This document shows positions 24,120 to 38,100 of a stretch of 64,000 nt of DNA, piece by piece. Positions within the stretch are counted from its first letter, which is position 1, and every line of letters begins with the position of its first letter. Source of the DNA: Acestrorhynchus altus (Eukaryota; Chordata; Actinopteri; Characiformes; Acestrorhynchidae); contig CM067512.1 of the NCBI GenBank assembly GCA_034509495.1, positions 3,155,699-3,219,698 on the forward strand, given 5' to 3'. The notes under the pieces are model-generated. The model was not told the DNA's origin. It did no database searches and saw nothing but the letters and a program-made list of their open reading frames with translations. The translations under genes and the position numbers were made by a program.

Positions 24120-25349
24120 GCGTGTGTAAAATCCTACTCAGATCTACTGTTGTCCCATTCCCAATGAAGATCTTCCCACAGGTGGACACAGCGCAGTAGT
24201 AAGTTCCAGCATCATCGTGGTTGAGAATGTCCTTGGAGAAGCTGTACACACAGCTATGTGGAGAAGAACTGTTCGCACACTGACGGCTGCTGCTGCTGCT
24301 GTGATGACTGTAGATGATTTCAGGAAAGGATCGTGTAGAAGATCTGAACCAGAGCACTCGGAGTTCTGCTGCTCTGATCTCGTAAAAAACCGAGCACTGC
24401 AGAGTCACCGACTCTCCTGGAGAAACTGAGCCCAGTACTGGAATTTGGACCACTGAGATGTTTGGCTGTGAAGGATCTACAGATGTTTAAAACAGTGTAA
24501 GGAGACTAAAGGACTAAAAAAACAGACTGCAGTAAATAATTATACAGTGTTGTGGTTAGAAATAACGGATTAATGCATGATGATGATGAGTCAACATCTT
24601 CTCAACATTTATAGGTGATCGTCACACAAAAACCTCTGATCTCCAAACTGGTATCTTTACAGGCACCTTAAATTTCAATGGCACACGATGTAAAGGATTT
24701 CTATTGGTCCACTCATCATGAAAATCTGATCTAATATACAGCTGGCCTTCAAGATTCTTATTATGTCACATTTGGGGACATAAAAATGGAGATACGAGTA
24801 AGTGTAACACATAACAGATGAAAAAGAAGATACAATGATTACCTCTGACTGCCAAGAACGTTCCACTGGAGAACTGAATCATGTTGATTTGAGAGCCACA
24901 GAAGTACATTCCTTCATCGTGTTTAGCTACGTGTGGAATGATCAGAGAAATGCTGCTGCTGTTAGTCTCCAGTTTCATCCCCAAGTTCTTAAATTCAGGC
25001 GAAAATACTACGTCTGTATTTGCTATAATTGTTCCCACAAGCTGAGGAGCCTGTCCCAGTTTATGTTTATACCAGACCATTCGTTCGTTCCTATTCTGTT
25101 CATCAACTGTGCAGCGAAGTCTAACACCATCACCAACCACAGCTGGCAAAACCGGGGGCTCCTGATGAAGACCTGCACCTGTAAAGGAGTTCATCAGATC
25201 AAACTCAGATTGGCGTACGACAGTGGAGTGTTTGTATTTCTCTTATAAGGGTATAAATGACTTATGTGTAAACCTATAAGCATAAACGTACCTGTTCTCC
25301 AAAGAGCTGCGATAAGAATCCAAACAGGTGTAATCTTCACAGACGGCAT
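22431..25349 (-). CDS. NITR-like inhibitory immune receptor (V + Ig + TM + ITIM/ITSM tail), complete
   Basis: Cell-surface receptor of the novel immune-type receptor kind. Six minus-strand exons: 25292-25349, 24843-25178, 24138-24476, 22857-22973, 22651-22697, 22431-22574. All phases agree; 1,041 nt, 346 aa. The signal peptide starts MPSVKITPVWILIAALW. The V domain (about 20-131) has RLRCTV, MVWYKHKLGQAPQ, DEGMYFCGS and a J-like FSSGTFLAV. The second Ig domain (about 132-244) has VTLQCSVF, VLWFRSS, DDAGTYYCAV, extra cysteines and a J-like FIGNGTTVDL, a pattern I associate with NITRs. The membrane segment PVVICLGAALGGCVVVIA has no charged residue, which fits an inhibitory rather than adaptor-coupled receptor. 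The tail has LNYAAL (Tyr308, ITIM) and TLYSQV (Tyr331, matching TxYxxV). Ligand unknown. Alternative: another fish V-set receptor family. Confidence 0.85.
24077..24127. repeat. (GT)n microsatellite in an intron of the NITR-like gene
   Basis: Begins only 11 bases past the splice donor of the second Ig exon (minus sense, exon end 24138). Length variation here could alter the donor context. Confidence 0.95.
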
Positions 25350-25782
25350 GACTGTTTTTCTGATTATTTGAAGGGAAATGGTTCAAAGGAAGTTGCACCT
25401 TTTGTCTGCGAAATGGAACGTTATTTAGCCACCAGATGTCCACTGGGTCCCTTTACAACCTGCTGTGTCATCAGAACAGACACAGCCAATCAAAAGCACC
25501 CTTTAGGATGCGTAATCTCATACATGGACTCTCTCAAAGAACCTTTAGAAATGGTATCTTCATTTCACTAAAGGCTGTTTGTGGTTGTCGTGTAGGTTAG
25601 ATATTAATTCATGTTTTATGAATCATAGCTCGATTTGTTATGGGGGCATTTTCACTGAACATACACCAAAACACCAGACGGCTCTCATTGCTTTACACGA
25701 AGTGTGTGACTGGCAGTAGAAGAGTTTTGTGGAATGAGGAATCACACACACGAGAAATTACTTGAAAACTGTCGGTGTCTCT

Positions 25783-26122
25783 ATTGGGGTTGGACAATGA
25801 AACTGATTGAAATTGTTGGCGCATCTGTGACCAAGACAGCAAGTCTTTGTGATGTATCAAGAGCCACGGTATCCAGGGTAACGTCCGCACCACCAAGAAG
25901 GACCAACCCCATCCAACAGGATTAACTGTGGACGCAAGAGGAAGCTGTCTGAAAGGGACGTTCGGGTGCTAACCTGGTTGTATCCAAAAAATGTCATCAT
26001 TGTCATTGTTCCCAAGATGGATTGACGCTGTATTGGCCACAAAAGGAGGCCCTAGAACACCGTACTAATCAATTATTGTGGTCTAAAACCAGGTGCTTCA
26101 GTTTCATTGTCCAACTCCTGTA
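25783..26122 (+). mobile_element. Short Tc1-type element with terminal inverted repeats
   Basis: A perfect 17-bp inverted repeat (GTTGGACAATGAAACTG at 25789-25805, complement at 26099-26115) sits just inside flanking TA dinucleotides. Inside is a transposase relic, GASVTKTASLCDVSRATVS, the helix-turn-helix of Tc1-like enzymes, ending in a stop. About 340 bp, non-autonomous, roughly 430 bp upstream of the NITR-like start codon. Confidence 0.8.
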
Positions 26123-26376
26123 TAACAATAGGCCCAATTTTAGCCTAGATTTAGGATGTCATTTTTATAACATATCTGACAGTTGTTCTTTACATTGTCA
26201 ATTTTATAATAAATGGACCAATAGAAATGCTGTTTGGAGTAAACCCCTTTCGCATTGACTTCCCCTCTCCTGTAACACCGGCATGGTGGAGATACGAGGT
26301 ACAAGGAAACAAGCAAACAACACTGTATTTTTGCAACCCTTGTTTATTGTCATTCTTTAAATATCATTGACAACAG

Positions 26377-26384
<8 letters not shown>

Positions 26385-26455
<71 letters not shown>
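26385..26455. repeat. (GT)n microsatellite
   Basis: About 35 GT units in intergenic DNA. Confidence 0.97.
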
Positions 26456-26458
<3 letters not shown>

Positions 26459-27500
26459 GCACGTTGCTGATTGTGGCTGCTGTTAAGGCCTGCAGCCTGT
26501 GTGGTTTTCACGTTCTTGCTTACCGCGCTGCTTTGCCTCTGTTGTCTTGACCACCACTGAGAGGGTTTCTCAGAATAACAGCCCACCCGCATTTCAAAGT
26601 TTCCACAGGATGCTCAGCTATTTTTGTCTGTGGAAAGACAAAGACCCACAGAGCTGTTCTTCACATACAACATTAGAGGCTGAAGAAATGTATAAAGTCA
26701 TATTATTGAAAAAGGATATTTCAAATGGTTGAATTAAGCTTTTATTAAATACCAATGACATGTCAGAGTCCACCGGTACACTGGTGTAGTTTTTTATGTG
26801 TATAAAGCAGCCAGATATCCAAATAAGCATTAAAATGTACAAGCGTGTGATGTAGAGTTAACTCTGGGGTCGTCTGAAGAGTCAAAAATGACACGCCACC
26901 ATGTTTAACAGCAGAGAAATCTGGACAATCCGGTCAATAAGCAAAATGAGGGGTTCAAAATATAAGCATAATTATAAATTAAAATGTTATTTTTTGAACT
27001 CATTGATAATGTTGTACTGTTCGTGCATCTGTAAAGAACCAGAGGGTTCCACTGGTGCACATTGCATTAAAGAACCCTACCACGTAATAACATTTACACC
27101 AAAAGGGTAAGTGAGGGTAGTACATAAGCTTGTGTATATTGGCATTCGTGTCAGTGGATATGTGCAGATACAGACCCTGAATCTCCACTTATAATCAGGT
27201 TTTAGCCTTGTTTTTATATCTCATGTAGCCTCTTCAATAACAACAGTGTCTTGTATTGGTTTGAATGCATGGCTGCTTCCTAGCAGGTCTCTTCATGTCC
27301 AGGTAAGTGAAACACTATATGAAATGAAAGAGATGTTTGACTGAGATCCAAATGAAGTTCACACCCGAGCTGAACTTCTACAAATCCCTCATTAGAGGTT
27401 CCTGGGTGGGACTTTCCATTATGATTTCAGAGAGTCTAGTGAAAACCTGTTCTGACTTATTGGCAGAATCCTGCTGTAGCTGTAGGCACTATTAATTGTT

Positions 27501-27501
<1 letters not shown>

Positions 27502-27557
<56 letters not shown>
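27502..27557. repeat. (CA)n microsatellite
   Basis: About 27 CA units in intergenic DNA upstream of the integrin gene. Confidence 0.97.
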
Positions 27558-27559
<2 letters not shown>

Positions 27560-28224
27560 GTAGGTCATATCGAAACACCTGCAGGTATTATTTTTGAAAC
27601 ACGCTCATCTTCTCCTCCTCTGCAGGTTTTATATCTTGCACCAATACTTACACTCATATTGTTAACATTGCAGGTTTACAATTACTGCCTCTAGCAGCAC
27701 AGTCCTCAGACTCTCTGCACTGGAAATAGATCACAACAGGACCAACGCTGACGAGATGTCCTTCGAATAATTCAACCTTCTCAAAATTTGGAACCATACT
27801 GGTACAAGCATATCAGGCAAAATAACACTGCTGGCGTTAAAAATGGACAATTAACACTTAAAAGTACAAGATCTTTGGGGAACTTTATTTGAAACTGCAG
27901 AGGAACCTCTTGAGGTGCTTCATGGAACCTTCAACAAAAGAACAAGGATTTTGGAGGTCCACCACATAATATCTTATCAGCAGTGGTCTTATGGTCATCC
28001 CTTTCACTCAGGTAGGCCTCCCTTCATCTTAAGTTGCTCTGGCCACTGTACCACCCATCTTACCTTATCTCCTGCACCTGGCCATCTAACCTTTGCTCTT
28101 TGACCAACTTTCTTCTTCCCCACCTGCTTCCCAGAAGCTTTCTGACTATCATCCTTTTCATCCTCCAGTGCTAGAGTTTGCCTCCAAAGTACAGTTGGAC
28201 TTTGCTGGACTTCAGCCAACTGAC

Positions 28225-28470
28225 TAGAACATTTCTGTAAGAAGGATGTTCCATTTGACTAGTGACCAGATGGGTATAAAGCAGTGGAACTGTGTTCTCT
28301 GGAATGATGGGGCTCCGTACAGTACTTTTGGAATGAGGTGGGGAGTCGGGGATGAGGTGGAATTGTGATTGTCCAACAATCTGCTCTCACTAATGCTTTT
28401 GTATGTAATCCAATCCTCACAGCAATGCTCCAAAATCTAGTGGAAGGTCTGCACTGAACAGTAAAGACCC
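28225..28470 (+). mobile_element. MITE family A, middle part
   Basis: Contains the shared module GGAACTGTGTTCTCTGGAAT, GGGGATGAGGTGG and CCTCACAGCAATGCTCCAAA, as in the fuller copy at 56510-56905. Both ends are missing or diverged. Confidence 0.65.
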
Positions 28471-29148
28471 AAAGTGGTTCTTCGGCATTGCTCAAAGAAC
28501 CATTTGTAGAACACTTACATTTTAGATATTATTATAGGGGGGCAACTCTATTTATGTTCCTTATGGCAAATTTGAGAATGAGGTGTTAGATGAACACCTA
28601 CTCCGGGGTACATTTGAGTGACACACCTCGGTGGCGCCACCTAGTGACATCTGCAACTGACCACAACCGACCACGTTCCTTAGTTTGTTGCAGTGCAGTG
28701 ACCTGGAATAACAGTCCTGTTGTAGTGATTTGAAAGCCTCACATGAGGCTTTGAGACCATAAAGCAGTACCTGTAATAACATGTTACATTCTTTGTTGAC
28801 AGTAAACGATGTCCCCCCCCCCTCACAGATGTCCCCCATGATGTCGTCCCTGCTCTGTAAGAGAACATAAATGACCAGTCGGTTCCCAACATGTTCCAAA
28901 CTGGCCGTGTCTGTTTACAAATGACTCAGGATCAAAGTGCATTACAGCAGCGCACTCCTTCTGAATAGACCAGGCAAATATTAACTTACTTTATCATAAA
29001 GTACAATACTCCACTGTCCGTCCACACCCAGTTTCAGAAAATTAGTCTGCCAGTTCCGTAGAGTTCCACACCCCTCAGTTATATAATGCAACTGCCATCC
29101 TTCACTGCCAACACGGACTCTCAGCTGCTCAGGAGTGGAAGCAGCACC

Positions 29149-32100
29149 ATGCAAGCAGGACTAGGGTTACAGATCCTGAGCCTCTGGCTCTTCAGTAACT
29201 TGCATTCGTGGCAGGCCTCTGCTTTCAACCTGGACAACACAAATATCCTGAGGAAAAACGGAGACGAGGACAGCCTGTTTGGATTTTCCGTAGCAATGCA
29301 CCACCAGGTCAAACCCACCGAGCAGCAATTGTGAGTCTTTCTGCATGCTGAACAAAATAATCATGCAAAAAAAATAAAGGTGCCATAAAGGGTACTTTTA
29401 TGCCACTGAAGAACCATTTTGCATTTTCTTATTTAAATGATCTTCACTCCCCCATTTTATCCAACCACGGTTCTTCTCCTGCACTCCTAGAACCCTTTGC
29501 AGCACCTTTATTGTGTTGCAAGTTCCACATTTTATTACATGGTTGTGTCATTCATACATTCCCAGTTAATCCCTGTTTTACTTCTGACATAACACCCTAC
29601 AGCTTGTTGATTGGTGCCCCTCGCACGAAGGCCTTGCCCAGCCAGAAAGCCAACATCACTGGGGGTCTTTTTCGCTGCAAGTTCACCACAAAGGCCGACG
29701 ACTGTGAACGGATACCTGTGGACACTGTGGGTCAGTGTTGTTCTCTTTATCCTGGACCTTTAACACAAGCAGGTTCTTCCTCAGGATTGTTCATTTGAAA
29801 ATCCATGTCTTGTGTGGTGCCTCACGTTCACAGATTCAAACCCACAGGATGGAAAGGACTACAGGGAAAACCAGTGGATGGGCGTCCGTGTGCAGAGCCA
29901 GGGCCGAGGCAGTAAAGTGGTGGTAAGGCAGATCATATCCGTACAGTGACACTCATTGAGGTACAGTGTAGGTACACTGGAACACTGGAACACACCAATC
30001 CATTCCATACCGTCCTGCTGTTTAGGTCTGTGCCCACCGGTACCAGCAGTGGATCTATGAGAATCGGCTGGTACTGGGCAGGTGCTTCATCTTGGACGAT
30101 GACCTGAAACGATATGCCACAAGGACGTTCTGTCGGAATCGGCCCAGTGATAAGGACCTATTCGGCTACTGTCAGCAGGGTCTCTCTCCGGCCTTCGCCA
30201 AAGATGGGAATTACATCATGTTCGGTGCGCCAGGTGCTTACGACTGGAAAGGTAGTCAGAAAAATCCTGTTACATTTAAAAGCCTTTCTTTAAATCAACA
30301 TTTAAAGGCATTTAAATCAGTTTGTGCACCAGTTTTTTATTAAAATGCATGAATAACCTTTTAAAATAAAAGCTCTGACTTTCTCTGCTTGCAGATCAAC
30401 AGTACATTTAACTTGTCGTTCATCATATAAGACCTTTAAACTGTTAGATCTGATAATGAATTAAGATCAAGATTAGATTAAGAAAACTATAAACACAGCT
30501 CTGAAAGACATCCACATCCCAGTTTATTGGCCATCATGATGGTGGTGACTAAAAACTATCCAAAAATAACCCACAAACTACAGCAAAATGCCTCTTAAAA
30601 CATATACAGAATGATAAAAGTTAATAAAAATACTACAATAAATCTCAAAAGAACCACAAAGCATGAGTGGAGCACTCAAAGCACTTACATTCCTTGCAGT
30701 TATAAGCTGTATTTGACAGTAATATCGGTGTAACAAATGTAATTCAGTGTTAAATGCTCTTTTATTGTCAATAATAATATTAAAATACATTAAAATTACA
30801 ATCTAAAAGGTGTTAAAAGCAGATAATAGAGTAAAATATAATCCATTTATACAGATGTTTCTGTTCATGTATTCTGAATGGGATTTTTCAGAGAAACATT
30901 TTCCAGGGAAATACTGGATAAGACTAAAATATTATTATGATGTATTACATTCAGTTCTATAATAATTTTGACAGTGATACAGTGATACAGTGATACAGTG
31001 ATACAGTGATACAGTGATACAGTGATACAGTGAACCAGCACAAACAGTTCAAATATGAAAAACTGATCAAAAATGGCTGTAATTACCAATTTTCTAATGC
31101 AGTATTTTGGAGCCACTTGTTAATTTAATTTATTGATATATATTATTTTCATGCCAATAACAGTTCGTTGTTGATGACGGGGTTTTCTGAAAGTACAGAG
31201 CATTCTCATGTCTTTGTAAAGGCACTGTGCACATGGAGCCAGTTACTGACCACTCGCTGGACAGCTATGAAACAGGAGACCAGAATGAATTCAATGAGCA
31301 CCTCATTCCTGTGGGCATCAGCAGCTACCTAGGTAAGCTTTTCTACCAGCATAAAACCGTGTCTTAGACGTGTGAGTGTGAAGAACCATTTATTTAATTG
31401 ATAAAGGCCCTTCATGAAGAGGAGGTTCTTTAAACCTTTGCAAAACCTTTGAAAGTGTTTGTGTGCAGATGGGATTAAAAACTGCAGCAGGCCATTAAAG
31501 CTGGAGATGCCATGTTCTCACTCTGCCTCTTTCCTTTCTCAGGATTTGCTTTGGATTCTGGAATGAATCTCATCAAGAAAGGGGAGCAGATCATTGTGGC
31601 AGGGGCACCACGTGCCAACCTAAGTGGTGAGGTTCTACTGTTGAGGCCTGATGCCACAGGAGACAAGCGCAGTCTCGGTGTAGTACAAGTCCTCAAAGGA
31701 CCTGGCTTGGCTTCGTCCTTTGGCTACTCTCTGGCTGTGCTGGACATCAATGCAGATGGGTGAGTTCAGAGCAAGTGTTTCGACTGTTCGATTTGACTGT
31801 CAGGATCGAATCCTGATATCGAGCCTTGATATAGAAACTCGTCTAAAAAATCTATAATAAATAAAATTAAAATTAAATGTGTAAAGATACAGTTTTACAA
31901 TGTAACAATAATATGATGACTGTCCCTCCTTTAAATGTACTCCATTTGATAACATTCCATATCAGTAGTTATCTAGGTGTTCAACTGTTACTGTAGGCAA
32001 CGATAGTGACGTCATATTCATGTAATAACATTGTATCTCCAAAATGGCAACTTGGAACACTTTCAAACATTCAATGAACCTTGGCTTATTCAAAGTTCAT

Positions 32101-35100
32101 AACTCATAACAAGTGATAGTCAAACAATGCTTGGTCAGGGCTGTAGAGATGATCTGGCAGAACCACCAGCCCATCTTCTCATTTGGGAAGTACATGCCTT
32201 GTACAGCAAAAATGAAGATACAAGGTTTCGGCATGACAACGACTGATGTAATTCTGCAGATTACAGATTGCATGCAATTAACCACACGTATACTAATTGG
32301 TATCTCAGATGGGATGACCTCATAGTGGGTGCACCCCAGTTCTCCCTGCCAGACCTGGATGCAGATGTTGGAGGAGCTGTGTACGTCTACATGAATCACA
32401 AAGGCAGCAGAGCCTGGGACCACATAGAACCAACTGTTCTCTACGGCAACACAGCCTCCATGTTTGGACTGGCAGTGGCAAGCATAGGAGATGTCAATCA
32501 CGATGGTTATAACGGTTCGATGAAGACATATCGTTCTCAACAGATACTAAACCTTGAATTCAGCACTGGTGATTATGCTGATCTCTACTGAAGATTCGTT
32601 CCTTTCTGACAGATTTCGCAGTCGGAGCGCCGTACAATCTCGATGACGGTGCAGTGTACATTTACCTGGGCACTGCTGGTACTGTGTCAAAAAAACCACA
32701 GCAGGTGAGAACAGAACTACTCGGCCGATTTTGGGCTGAAAGAAGTGACGGTCTGCTGAAGCCAAGCTTGCGTTTTTCTCTTCACGTAGGTTCTAGACGG
32801 TCTAGACCATCAAATCAAGTTGTTTGGCTATTCTCTGTCAGGAAACATGGATATAGATGGGAACGGCTACCCAGACTTGGCTGTAGGGTCACTCTCAAAC
32901 AGTGTGGTTGTCTTCAGGTGAGCCTCTCTTTCAGCCTCTCTATCTCTCAGCCGGTCTTCTTCTAATAAACCCCATCCCAAATCTTCTGTTCTCCTCTTTA
33001 AGGGCTAAACCAGTGATAAACATTGAGACCACTCTGGAACTGAGTCCTGGTGAGATTGATTATATGGGGAACGACTGTCACAAGGGTCAATGGTGAGATG
33101 ATCTGGCTGCAAAAATGCTCTGTCGTATTCTGGACCTGTTTCATTGTTTTACTGACCTTTGTACGTCCGACCTTTCAGTTATGTCACAGCTACGTCCTGC
33201 TTCTCCTTCACAACCTATCCAGCAACATATAACCCCCGAATACGTGAGCGAAATCCCGTTAATATGTAAAGACATCGACTCGGGGATGATTGCGCCCGTT
33301 TGACCATGGATTCGCTGTTAACTTTTGTAGAGATCTTGTACAATCTGGTTGCTGATGAAGACCACTTTTTGGGGCGCCCTCGGCTGACCACACCGGACAA
33401 ATTTATGGACCTTGTGCTGCCCCCACAGGGCCAGAGGCTTTGCACCAGAACTGACCTCAGGCTCCTGGTACTGTGAGCTCATTCTTTTTTATTTATAATT
33501 TATAATAATAGTTTTGTATAATAGTTATCAAATGCCATTATCTTTCATTTGGTAGTTATATAGAATAGGAGGTATCAGTCCATTAACAGTAGAATTGGCA
33601 ATATATGTTTATAAACACCTTAATAAACACTCCTGTACCCTAAAACGCGAGATATTAATTCATTAACACCTAAATAAATATTACTCTACAGTAGAATTGG
33701 CAAGATCTCTTTATAAACACCTTAATACTCGGTTTATAAACACTCTGATACACTAGAATAAGCGATATCTGTCTGTAAAGAACATGAATATCCACTCCTG
33801 TGAAATTAAATATTTCATATCTGTCCATAAAGAATGAGTATACACTCCTGTTCATTAGTCTGTGATCAATCTCAGTAAACACCTGAGAAAGGTGTGGTAA
33901 TAAACTGCATACAGGCACACAGTTGATAAGGTGATACTACTCAGTATCTAATTGTAACATATCATCTGTGAAATATGTAAATAATAATAATGAAGACCAT
34001 GTATCTCCAAAATGGTGACTTTACAAGAGAAGGCAAAAATTCATAATTTTAGAGCATTTCTATTGGTCTATTCATCTAGAATTATTCACATGGTGCACAG
34101 AGCAGCTTCCGGGTTCAAACCATGAACAAAATAATGATTATATATTAATTAACAATGTCTTATAATGTAATAATATTACCTGACGTGTTTCGTTTTCCAC
34201 TGTAAAATAAAAGTAACCTCCATGTGTCTCCAGGGAAATATCCATGACATGCTGACAGACGTCCCCGTCAGTCTGTTAGTCACCCTGCCGTCAGACAGCC
34301 CTCCTCAGACCCTGAGTCAGAGCTCTCTGCCTCCACTGCAGCCAGTTCTCAAACAACTCCAAAACAATGTGTCCTCCACGGCTAAGGTGCGGGGTGCGAG
34401 TGTGAGTGTGCACATGAACGAGTGTGAGAGGGAAGAAATCTTTATCATCAGTGGTGTTCTGGGATTCTCACACTGTTCCATAATGTTTCTTTTCTCACGC
34501 CTTCAGTTCAGGTTCTTGAACACTGGCTGTGGGAGTGATGGAATATGCCATAGTAACCTGCATCTCCAGTACAGCTTCTGCAAGAAAGACCAGCATGAAA
34601 ACAAGTGCACCCCTCTGACCCGGTACAAGCAGCTATTATAGAGCCTACGATTCAACAAAACATATTCAATTCAATTCAGACAAGCAAAGCGGGCAATACT
34701 GATCACCTCCTTTAAACATGCTGTTCTTGCTCTGTGTACCACCTTTTAGTGAGGGTGGTACGGCTGTAATCACCCCTGGAGATGAGGACACCGCTCTGGA
34801 AGTCACTGTGACAAACAAAAGAGGAGATAGTGCTCATCTTGCCATTCTCACTGCTGACTTTCCAGAATCTCTGCCTCTGTCCTCGGTCAGTCTCCCACAG
34901 GTCAGTGTGAGGGTGAGTCGAGAAACGCACCCGTAGACCCAAACTATTGTTTTACACACCGTGAAATAGCTGGCTCATGTAATAGAGAGAGGTACAGAAT
35001 TGGATTAGCAGGAATGTAATACTACCTCAGTGGTGTGCTTGCTCGAGCATCGAGTTCTGCTATGAACTTAGTTGCCCTAATATGTACTAATAATGTAATA

Positions 35101-38100
35101 TAAGTTAGTCTTAAACACTCTGTAGAAGTAGAATAGAAGTCCACAGCCAATATTACTCCACGAAGAACTTCAAAAACATTCCATACAACATAATAGGAGA
35201 GATATGTCTATAAATAACCTCAATAAACAGTCCTGCATTATTGCATAAAAATAGTAATCCATAAACAACCTCATTAATACGCATATACAAGATATTAGTC
35301 CATAAACACCCCAATAAACACTCCTGTACACTAGAATAGGAGATATTAGTCCATAAACACCCCAATAAACACTCCTGTACACTAGAATAGGAGATATTAG
35401 TCCATAAACACCCCAAAAAACACTCCTATACACTAGAATAGGAGATATTAGTCTATAAACACCCCAATAAACACTCTGTACACTAGAATAGGAGATATTA
35501 GTCCATAAACACCCCAATAAACACTCTGTACACTAGAATAGGAGATATTAGTCCATAAACACCCCAATAAACACTCCTTGACACTAGAATAGGAGATATT
35601 AGTCCATAAACACCCCAAAAAACACTCCTTTACACTAGAATTGGAGATATTAGTCCATACAAACCAAAATAAACACTCCTTTACCCTAGAAAAGTGATAC
35701 CTCAATTGATATTTTTAATTTTGAATGATTAGGACCCTTTTGGGTTTTTTTTGTCTACAGGACACTAAAGTTGACTGTGAAGTGGATGGAAATAAGACAT
35801 CTGTGTTTTGCGAGCTTGGAAACCCTTTGAAAAGGAATGCAGAGGTAAAAACACCTGACGGTTCTGGCTGTTGTTTTTCCCCTCTGCCTTTTGGTTCGCC
35901 TCATTGTTCTTCCCTCGAAATGATCCCACAGGTTAAGCTGTATCTAATGCTGAGCACTGAACAGCTGTCTGCGGACACCACAGGCGCCAAAGTGACGTTG
36001 AATCTGGAAACGTAAGATATGCTGTTTGAAACAAGGTGCCAAATCAATGAGAACACATATGTGTGCAGCTCGTTTATGCCTGCTTTTTGTATTAATAGGA
36101 TCAGTAACCAAACTATTTCACCAGCTGTCGCAGAGGCTAAAGTTGTCTTTGACATGGAGCTCCAAGTGATCGGGTAAGTACACCATTACAATGGGGCCTT
36201 CTCAAGGGTTTGTAAAGCCAATGGTTGCCTTCACTGGACAGTAGAGACAGTTACTCCAACAAAAGCAGGGTAAACTCCTTAATACCCTTGATTTCAGACG
36301 AAATAATGAATGAGTAGGTGTCCCAATACTTTAGGCCACATAGTGTATAGTGCAATTAGCCAAAGTATTTGGTAATAAGAGACCCCAGCGTTTGTATAGT
36401 GGTTTCTTTTTTGACATACAGTGTTTTTTTCTGCTTTTTGTCGGCAGACAGGCCAAACCTTCCCAGGTGTACTTTGGAGGAACAGCGAAAGCGGAGAAGA
36501 CCGTGACATCAGAGGAACAGATTGGTGCACCTGTGCAATATGAGTTCAGGGTGTGTCTTCTTCATAGCCAATGAATACTGAGCATTTCCAGTCATTAAAA
36601 TAATGTGTGTAATACTATTTATTCAGGTCATCAACATGGGTCGGCCTCTAAAGTCCTTCGCCTCGGCGACGCTGAATATCCAGTGGCCGAAACAGAACAC
36701 AAATGGCCAGTGGCTCCTGTACCTGGTGCAGATTACAGGCCAGAAGAATCAGAATATCCCGTGCACACCTGCTTCTGAAATAAGTCCCCTCAAACATATT
36801 AAGGTAGCACTGGGGGGCAGCACTGCATCAACACTGCTTGCGATCTCGTCTTGGGTCTTGACATTAACTGAGGGTATAACTGCCTGCAGCAACGCTGTCT
36901 GGTTTGTTTCTCCAGGGCGCCTTCAGAGAAAGGCGACAGGTGAAAGGTGAAGCGAAGCTGGATGCTCTCAGCACTAACAAAATAATCAACTTTTTTGGAG
37001 GGAAAAGATACGACTATCTGGTAAATAGAGGCGTCAGTGGTTTAAGGCCTTTGCTGTAGAGTTTCGAGCAGCTGCTCTGAGTGGAGCACAGCCTCACTGT
37101 CGGAAATGTTTCTGCTCCTTCCAGACGTGTGCTGATCAGCTGCAGTGTGTGGAACTGAAGTGCCCCCTTCAAGCGTTGGACAGTAGTGCAGCAGTGATGC
37201 TTCATGCTCGGCTATGGAACAGCACTTTTGTTGAGGTTACCTGCTTGCTGAGGGTCCCACGATGTGATGAACATTAACTACATAACACGTATCACAATAC
37301 TGCAGTTTATAATCAAAGGGTTTTTCGCATTCTTTGACAGGACTATAACTCCCTGGACTATCTGGACATTGTCCTGAATGCCTCTCTCAGTCTTGATGAC
37401 TCCCAGAAAAACATCAGGCTTCGGGGGTCTCAAACACAGGTGAGAACCTTCCAGTTGGCCCGGTGCATCTCTAGACTAATTATATTGGTCCACATTTGCC
37501 CAAATAATAATAATAACCCATCACTAACCTGCCTGGGACGTATTTGGCCAAAAATCGAATGCAATTTTTGATTTTTGTTACGGTTGTAATTTTGTAATCA
37601 TCATATTTAATACAGATTGAAAACAGAGGCGAGGAATTTTGTTAAATGTGCCAAAAAATGCAAAAACACTGTAATTATTCCAGTCTTACTGGAGCATGCT
37701 GCTGCCTCTTGTCCTCTTGTCCTCTGCCTCAGTGTCCCATTAGCAAGAGCTTGAAGCTGTGGATTATTTGAGGTTGTATGTCCAAATGCAGTATGGATGC
37801 ATATACAGTGTACCTACGAGGGTAGCACTGTGTTAAAGCTCTGACATTTGCAGGTGAGGCTGACGGTGTTCCCGGAGAAGAAGCCCAGTTTTTTAAGTCG
37901 CTTCCCTTGGTGGGTGATTTTTCTCAGTGTGATACTGGCGCTGCTGCTCTTTGCTCTCCTGGTTTACATCCTTTCCAAGGTGATTTCACTTTACACAGTT
38001 CATTAATATTTTTAACATCCAATGTCACTCTGTAATCACTCTGTGCGCACTCTGAGTGTGGTGAACATTTTTTTTTTTTTATTGCTGAAACAACAAAACG

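Larger units (their letters stand above)
26125..28220. other. Intergenic between the NITR-like gene and the integrin
   Basis: Two CA/GT microsatellites and repeat traces; no exon recognised. Confidence 0.5.

Noticed and set aside
29086..29148. Upstream in-frame ATG of the integrin gene
   Set aside because: It would put 21 polar residues before a clean signal peptide; the ATG at 29149 fits the family better, though 29086 cannot be excluded.
35153..35705. Overlapping minus-strand frames with repeated GCLWTNISYSSV-type segments
   Set aside because: Produced by the 50-51 bp minisatellite inside an integrin intron; no start context, domain or splice logic.
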